A DNA stretch of 9,607 nt from positions 1-9,607 of the forward strand of contig USNA01000023.1 of assembly GCA_900555955.1 (NCBI GenBank), given 5' to 3'. This stretch comes from an uncultured Collinsella sp. Its GTDB lineage: Bacteria > Actinomycetota > Coriobacteriia > Coriobacteriales > Coriobacteriaceae. This document shows, in pieces, positions 6,673 to 9,607 of this stretch (the stretch's first letter is position 1; every line of letters starts with the position of its first letter). The position numbers and the translations under genes are program-made. The notes below the pieces were generated by a model. The model was not told the origin of the DNA. It ran no database searches and saw only the letters and a list, made by a program, of their open reading frames with translations.

Positions 6673-7332
6673 CTAAGAAAGCGTGAGCAGCTCCGGCAGC
6701 TGGTCGATAATCTTGTCCGCGGCATCCTGGCTAAAGCCAAAGCGCTCCTCGCGCTTGGCAATGACCGTCAGGCCGGCTCGCTTACCCGCGGTAATGCCCG
6801 GAACGGAATCCTCAACGCAGCAGCAGCGATTCGCGGGCAGCCCCAGCAGGTCCAGCGCATGCAGGTAGATGTCGGGCTCGGGCTTGCTCTCCTTAAACTG
6901 CTCGCCGCTCACCACATACTCAAAGGCATCCGACAGCCCGCATGCGTTGAGCACTTCCTCGATGCTATCCATGGGAGACGAGCTGGCAAGCGCCACGCGA
7001 ACGCCACGGCGCGGCAGCTCTCGAATCGTATCCACGGCGCCTGGGTTAATCAAAGCCTGATAGTCGCGCGGACGCTTATGCGCCCACTCGTCCCAACGGG
7101 CCAACGCTTCCTCGCCAGTTAAATGCCCCTTACCGGCGCGCTCAAACCAATCGACCAGCATACGCAGGAAGAACTGATGCGAGGTACCGACCTGCCCGTT
7201 CAACTCCTCTTGAGTCAGGTTAAGCCCAAGCTCCTTGGCAAACGCGGCAGTCTCGCCCAGGTAGTAATACTCGGTATCGACAATCACGCCGTCCATGTCA
7301 AAGATAACGGCGTCGAACGGAAATGCGGACAC
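6673..7332 (-). CDS. HAD-IA family hydrolase, beta-phosphoglucomutase-like phosphatase
   Basis: This 219-residue cytoplasmic HAD-superfamily subfamily IA protein has an alpha-helical cap. Counting from the GTG start, motif I is FDMDGVIVDT (11-20, nucleophile Asp12 and acid/base Asp14). Motif II is in ALASSSPMDS (Ser117), motif III is Lys150 in KESKPEPDIY, and motif IV is VEDSVPG (Glu174, Asp175). All catalytic residues are present. The family dephosphorylates or isomerises small sugar phosphates and related metabolites; the precise substrate cannot be read. The GTG at 7332 is chosen because AGGGAGGG (7337-7344) lies 4 nt upstream and the fold begins there. The frame extends to an ATG at 7380, but that stretch covers a terminator and has no ribosome binding site. 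A 63-nt gap separates the start from the next phosphatase gene. Confidence 0.85.
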   Translation of the reverse strand: MSAFPFDAVIFDMDGVIVDTEYYYLGETAAFAKELGLNLTQEELNGQVGTSHQFFLRMLVDWFERAGKGHLTGEEALARWDEWAHKRPRDYQALINPGAVDTIRELPRRGVRVALASSSPMDSIEEVLNACGLSDAFEYVVSGEQFKESKPEPDIYLHALDLLGLPANRCCCVEDSVPGITAGKRAGLTVIAKREERFGFSQDAADKIIDQLPELLTLS

Positions 7333-7344
7333 GGCACCCTCCCT

Positions 7345-7373
7345 AACAAAAGGGCGCCCGCAAGCAGACGCCC
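7345..7373 (-). terminator. Intrinsic terminator of the Cof-type HAD gene, abutting the next ribosome binding site
   Basis: On the minus strand, GGGCGTCTG (7365-7373), a CTTG tetraloop (7361-7364) and CGGGCGCCC (7352-7360) form a 9-bp stem with two G-U pairs, followed by TTTTGTT. It starts 22 nt after the stop codon of the HAD-IIB gene. The U-run runs straight into the Shine-Dalgarno sequence of the HAD-IA gene. Confidence 0.75.
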
Positions 7374-7395
7374 GAACCATGCACTATCGGCGATT

Positions 7396-8238
7396 CTAAC
7401 CCAGCAGCTTATCCAGCGCCACCGCAATACCGTCTTCGTTGTTATTGGCGGTCACCATCTGGGCTACAGCCTTAACCTCATCGACGGCGTTGCCCATGGC
7501 AACACCGGTGCCGGCCCACTCAATCATGGACTTGTCGTTCTGGCCGTCGCCAAACGATACGACCTCGCTGGCATCGATGCCGAGCTTGGGCAGGGCACCC
7601 TCGAGCGCGCAGGCCTTGTCGATACCGGGCGCCGTGTACTCAAAGTACCAGTCGGCCGTAAACATGCCCGAAAGCGTCTGCTTAAAGGGCGCATACATCT
7701 CCTCGTAATGCGCCTGCAGGTATGCCGGGTCGCCCGCAGTGAGTAGCTTGTCCACGGGATAAGCATCAGCGACCTCATGCAGGCTCTCCACCTCGCGAAT
7801 CTTAAGATCGCACGCGTCGCGCTCATACTTGACGATATTCTTCTGCGAGCCGTCAGGCAGCGTGATCATGCAATGGTACGAGTCCTCGACATGCAAATCA
7901 CGACCGAGCGAAATCATAGGGATCACGTCAAAATTACGCAGGTGATCAATCAGGCGATGCAATTCGTCGGCAGGCATAGCCTGATCGAACAGCACCTCGT
8001 CGGTCTGAGCGTCGACCACATGCGCGCCGTTAAAGGCCACCAGCAGACCGTCATGGTTTTGAAGGTCGAGCTCCTGCGCCAAGGCGTGCAGCCCCCATGC
8101 GGGACGGCCCGAAGCCAAGATGAGCTTAATGCCCGATTCCTGCGCCGCGAGCAGCTTCTCGCGCGTACGCGAGCTAATCACTTTCTGGTCGTTGGTGAGC
8201 GTACCGTCGATATCCATCGCGATGGCTTTGATTGCCAT
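7396..8238 (-). CDS. Cof-type HAD-IIB family sugar-phosphate phosphatase
   Basis: This 280-residue HAD-superfamily subfamily IIB (Cof/YidA/YwpJ-like) protein is cytoplasmic. Motif I is AMDIDGTLTN (Asp9, Asp11), motif II is LASGRP (Ser43), motif III is Lys208 in APGIDKACAL, and motif IV is SFGDGQNDKSM (Asp231, Asn234, Asp235). The C2B alpha/beta cap lies between motifs II and III (about 85-195). All catalytic residues are intact and the length is normal. Family members dephosphorylate a broad range of sugar phosphates, flavin precursors and pyridoxal phosphate, and no specific substrate can be named. The ATG at 8238 is firmly set by AAGGAGG at 8244-8250. Its promoter should lie in 8251-8400; a TAAGAT -10-like box at 8272-8277 on the minus strand lacks a good -35 box. 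Confidence 0.9.
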   Translation of the reverse strand: MAIKAIAMDIDGTLTNDQKVISSRTREKLLAAQESGIKLILASGRPAWGLHALAQELDLQNHDGLLVAFNGAHVVDAQTDEVLFDQAMPADELHRLIDHLRNFDVIPMISLGRDLHVEDSYHCMITLPDGSQKNIVKYERDACDLKIREVESLHEVADAYPVDKLLTAGDPAYLQAHYEEMYAPFKQTLSGMFTADWYFEYTAPGIDKACALEGALPKLGIDASEVVSFGDGQNDKSMIEWAGTGVAMGNAVDEVKAVAQMVTANNNEDGIAVALDKLLG

Positions 8239-8388
8239 ATGTGCCTCCTTGCATCGTTTTTATCGCGCACTATCTTATCCGAGCCGGGGCACGTTCGCAC
8301 AGCGCGCGTATGACGGTTGCAAAACCACCCCATTTGAAACAAAGGCAAAAAAGTACTTGCAAAGACGCGTTCCGACATATAAGTTGAT

Positions 8389-8410
8389 AAAAGACCGCCG
8401 TTGCGGTTTT
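8389..8410. terminator. Small bidirectional terminator-like hairpin
   Basis: ACCGC (8394-8398), loop CGTT and GCGGT (8403-8407) form a short stem. It has four T on the plus side (8407-8410) and four T on the minus side (8389-8392). It could act weakly in either direction. The location is odd, since no gene is known to end here on either strand. Confidence 0.35.
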
Positions 8411-8515
8411 AAGTAGATCGAGCATATTCAGTTTCAGTTTTCAGCGTGTAAGAGAAAGAAGATCGGCAAAGTACAACCCCAAACGCAATGACAACTTAAT
8501 GAGGTAACTGCCACA

Positions 8516-8612
8516 TGTGAGGCGCCCAGGGCATTGCTGTCTCGATTTTGAGCACGATGCCTTCTGCCCTGCATGGGCCGTTCCATCCCGCCCCTGCAGC
8601 AACTGCCTCACG
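8516..8612 (+). promoter_or_regulatory. Possible structured 5' leader of the plus-strand gene
   Basis: GTGAGGC (8517-8523) can pair with GCCTCAC (8605-8611), closing a domain of about 95 nt. Inside it, CAGGGCA (8527-8533) pairs with TGCCCTG (8565-8571). A competing stem pairs CTGCA-GGG (8569-8577) with CCC-TGCAG (8591-8599), and GGCAT (8530-8534) can also pair with ATGCC (8557-8561). Mutually exclusive helices are what a switch-like leader would show, but GC-rich sequence gives such pairings by chance. I do not recognise any known riboswitch consensus. Confidence 0.25.
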
Positions 8613-8648
8613 GGCTCATTGAAAACCGCATAGCACCCCAACGTCAGC

Positions 8649-8712
8649 ACATCACCCACGGCAAGCACATCACTCACGACAACCAACACATCAACAAACA
8701 GCACGAACATCA
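8649..8712 (+). repeat. Degenerate C/A-rich tandem repeat upstream of the plus-strand gene
   Basis: ACATCA recurs at 8649, 8667, 8688 and 8707, with intervals of 18, 21 and 19 nt. The first two units are near-identical (GCACATCACCCACGGCAA versus GCACATCACTCACGACAA). The tract is almost free of T and G, so it would be unstructured as mRNA. It ends 16 nt before the ATG at 8729. In the frame of the downstream gene it would read as His-rich (HITHGK, HITHDN, QHINKQ). Confidence 0.55.
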
Positions 8713-8728
8713 ACCGATTGGAGAAGCT

Positions 8729-9607
8729 ATGACAAACCACCACGCTGAAGACGGCGATAAGAAAAGCATTCTGGATGCCCGCATTGAGCGAGCATATGCA
8801 AACGAATATGATGCCGCCTTTGCCGCCGCGACCATCAAGAACCACGCGTCGCTACCGCTCGCGACGATCTTGGCCGACCATCCTCAACTGCTGAAGCGCT
8901 GCACAAAGATCATGGGCGACCCCGACATTCGCAAGCTGACAGACCCCTATGCCCCAAAACGCGACAACGATTCGCACGTTCTTACCGTAGGCTGCCTAGC
9001 CCATATGCTTACGGCGCTCGACACGAAACTCAAGCTCGAATGGGAACCCGACGAGCGTCATGAACTCGAAAGCAAGCGGAACACCCTGCGCACCGCACTG
9101 TTCCTTCCGCTGGACGGCCTCAAGCGCTGCAACGTCGAGCTCAATACACAGGCGCGGCAAAAGCCCGGGACCACGGGGCAGAAAACTCCAAGACCCCATG
9201 CGGCCATCGTCGACCGCAACCGATATAACCGCATGACCGCGCACTTTTCCGCCGAGGGAGCAGCCATAAGGACGCTGATCGATCTGCTGTGCCTCCTGAG
9301 CATCAACGAGCTATTTGAGGGCTATCTCGCCCTTGTTCCCGCGACGGCACCCAAGTCGGTAGCAAAGATCATCGAGACCTGCAGACGCCAGTTTGAGCGC
9401 CATCGCAATGGCAGCGAGATGAACGCAAGCATCGCGCAGTACTACGCGGCTCATTACAAAAATGACGGATGTGCCCCTGTCGAGCATCAGCTGCGGCTCG
9501 CCTACACCACGCCCGCCGCAACGCTCCATCGCTTTGGAGCCTTTGGTGCTTGCGAGCCGCACGAACAGGCAGCCTGCCCCACAACCGAGCTCGATCTCAG
9601 GCTCGGA
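8729..9607 (+). CDS. Hypothetical protein of unknown family (3' end cut off)
   Basis: The frame stays open from 8729 to the right edge (293 codons, no stop). The ATG is preceded by GGAG (8720-8723) with 5-nt spacing. The protein begins MTNHHAEDGDKKSILDARIE. It appears soluble, with no signal peptide and only one short hydrophobic stretch (IRTLIDLLCLLSINELFEGYLALV, about 180-203) that looks like buried helix rather than a membrane segment. It is mostly predicted-helical, with charged segments such as LKLEWEPDERHELESKRN (about 101-118) and SVAKIIETCRRQFERHRNG (about 210-228). Six or more Cys residues are scattered without a metal-binding CxxC pattern. Base composition and codon use resemble the neighbours. 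I recognise no family or catalytic motif and assign no function. The frame also stays open upstream to 8552 with an ATG at 8573, but that start has no ribosome binding site. Confidence 0.75.
   Translation, partial: MTNHHAEDGDKKSILDARIERAYANEYDAAFAAATIKNHASLPLATILADHPQLLKRCTKIMGDPDIRKLTDPYAPKRDNDSHVLTVGCLAHMLTALDTKLKLEWEPDERHELESKRNTLRTALFLPLDGLKRCNVELNTQARQKPGTTGQKTPRPHAAIVDRNRYNRMTAHFSAEGAAIRTLIDLLCLLSINELFEGYLALVPATAPKSVAKIIETCRRQFERHRNGSEMNASIAQYYAAHYKNDGCAPVEHQLRLAYTTPAATLHRFGAFGACEPHEQAACPTTELDLRLG

Larger units (their letters stand above)
8239..8728. other. 490-bp divergent intergenic region with leader structure and repeats
   Basis: This stretch separates the minus-strand phosphatase from the plus-strand gene at 8729. 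From left to right it holds the phosphatase ribosome binding site and presumed promoter (8244-8300) and an AT-rich stretch (8325-8415). That stretch carries weak plus-strand promoter-like hexamers: TTGCAA at 8357, TATAAG at 8378, TAAGTT at 8380, TTGATA at 8384. A small hairpin lies at 8394-8407, a region able to fold at 8516-8612, and C/A-rich repeats at 8649-8712. I find no convincing gene here. An open frame on the minus strand (8441-8845) overlaps the plus-strand gene and is rich in repeat-derived Val and Leu, so it is treated as spurious. Confidence 0.6.

Noticed and set aside
7333..7380. ATG at 7380 as the start of the HAD-IA phosphatase
   Set aside because: The extra 16 codons cover an intrinsic terminator, have no ribosome binding site, and are not HAD-like. 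The GTG at 7332 has a strong one.
8516..8640. Cobalamin, T-box, glycine, TPP or c-di-GMP riboswitch, or 6S RNA
   Set aside because: I looked for the conserved core motifs of these classes and none fits; only generic stems are present.
8649..8712. CRISPR-like repeats
   Set aside because: Units are only about 18-21 nt, degenerate and directly adjacent, with no spacers and no cas genes.
8441..8845. 134-codon open frame on the minus strand with Val/Leu-rich segments
   Set aside because: It overlaps the plus-strand gene and the tandem repeats. Its hydrophobic look comes from reading the C/A-rich repeats backwards, and no ribosome binding site was seen.

Overview
The window looks like chromosomal DNA of a gut actinobacterium of the Coriobacteriia, most likely Collinsella or a near relative. 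This is an inference from the moderately high GC content, the GC-ending codon preference, the strong AAGGAGG-type ribosome binding sites and the gene content. No rRNA or other marker is present to prove it. I see no tRNA, insertion sequence, phage gene or CRISPR array.

Positions 1-5668 hold one apparent operon on the minus strand, read from right to left. It contains a promoter and a 23-bp palindrome, then a YfcC/DcuC-type membrane transporter, a YtcJ-type amidohydrolase, an FrlC-like TIM-barrel epimerase, a FraB/FrlB-type SIS-fold deglycase and an FrlD-type PfkB kinase that runs off the left edge. Just upstream is a GntR/UTRA regulator in the same orientation (5779-6522). The kinase plus SIS deglycase pair is the core of Amadori-product (fructosamine) catabolism. 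The kinase phosphorylates a fructose-amino acid on C6, and the deglycase splits it into glucose 6-phosphate and the free amino acid. The deglycase resembles Salmonella FraB (fructose-asparagine pathway), while the epimerase resembles E. coli FrlC (fructoselysine pathway). The transporter is neither the FrlA type nor an ABC system, and an amidohydrolase sits where the fra operon would have an asparaginase. The set is therefore a mixed fra/frl locus, and its exact substrate cannot be read from sequence. The amidohydrolase appears to have lost two usual metal-site residues, which makes it the least predictable member.

Positions 6550-8238 hold two HAD-superfamily phosphatases, also on the minus strand: a beta-phosphoglucomutase-like HAD-IA protein and a Cof-type HAD-IIB protein. 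Each is followed by a clear intrinsic terminator. They look like general sugar-phosphate housekeeping enzymes, and nothing ties them to the operon except adjacency.

Positions 8239-8728 are a 490-bp divergent intergenic region. It holds a terminator-like hairpin, a stretch of about 100 nt able to fold into several helices, and degenerate C/A-rich tandem repeats. It leads into a plus-strand gene (8729 to the right edge) whose product I do not recognise.
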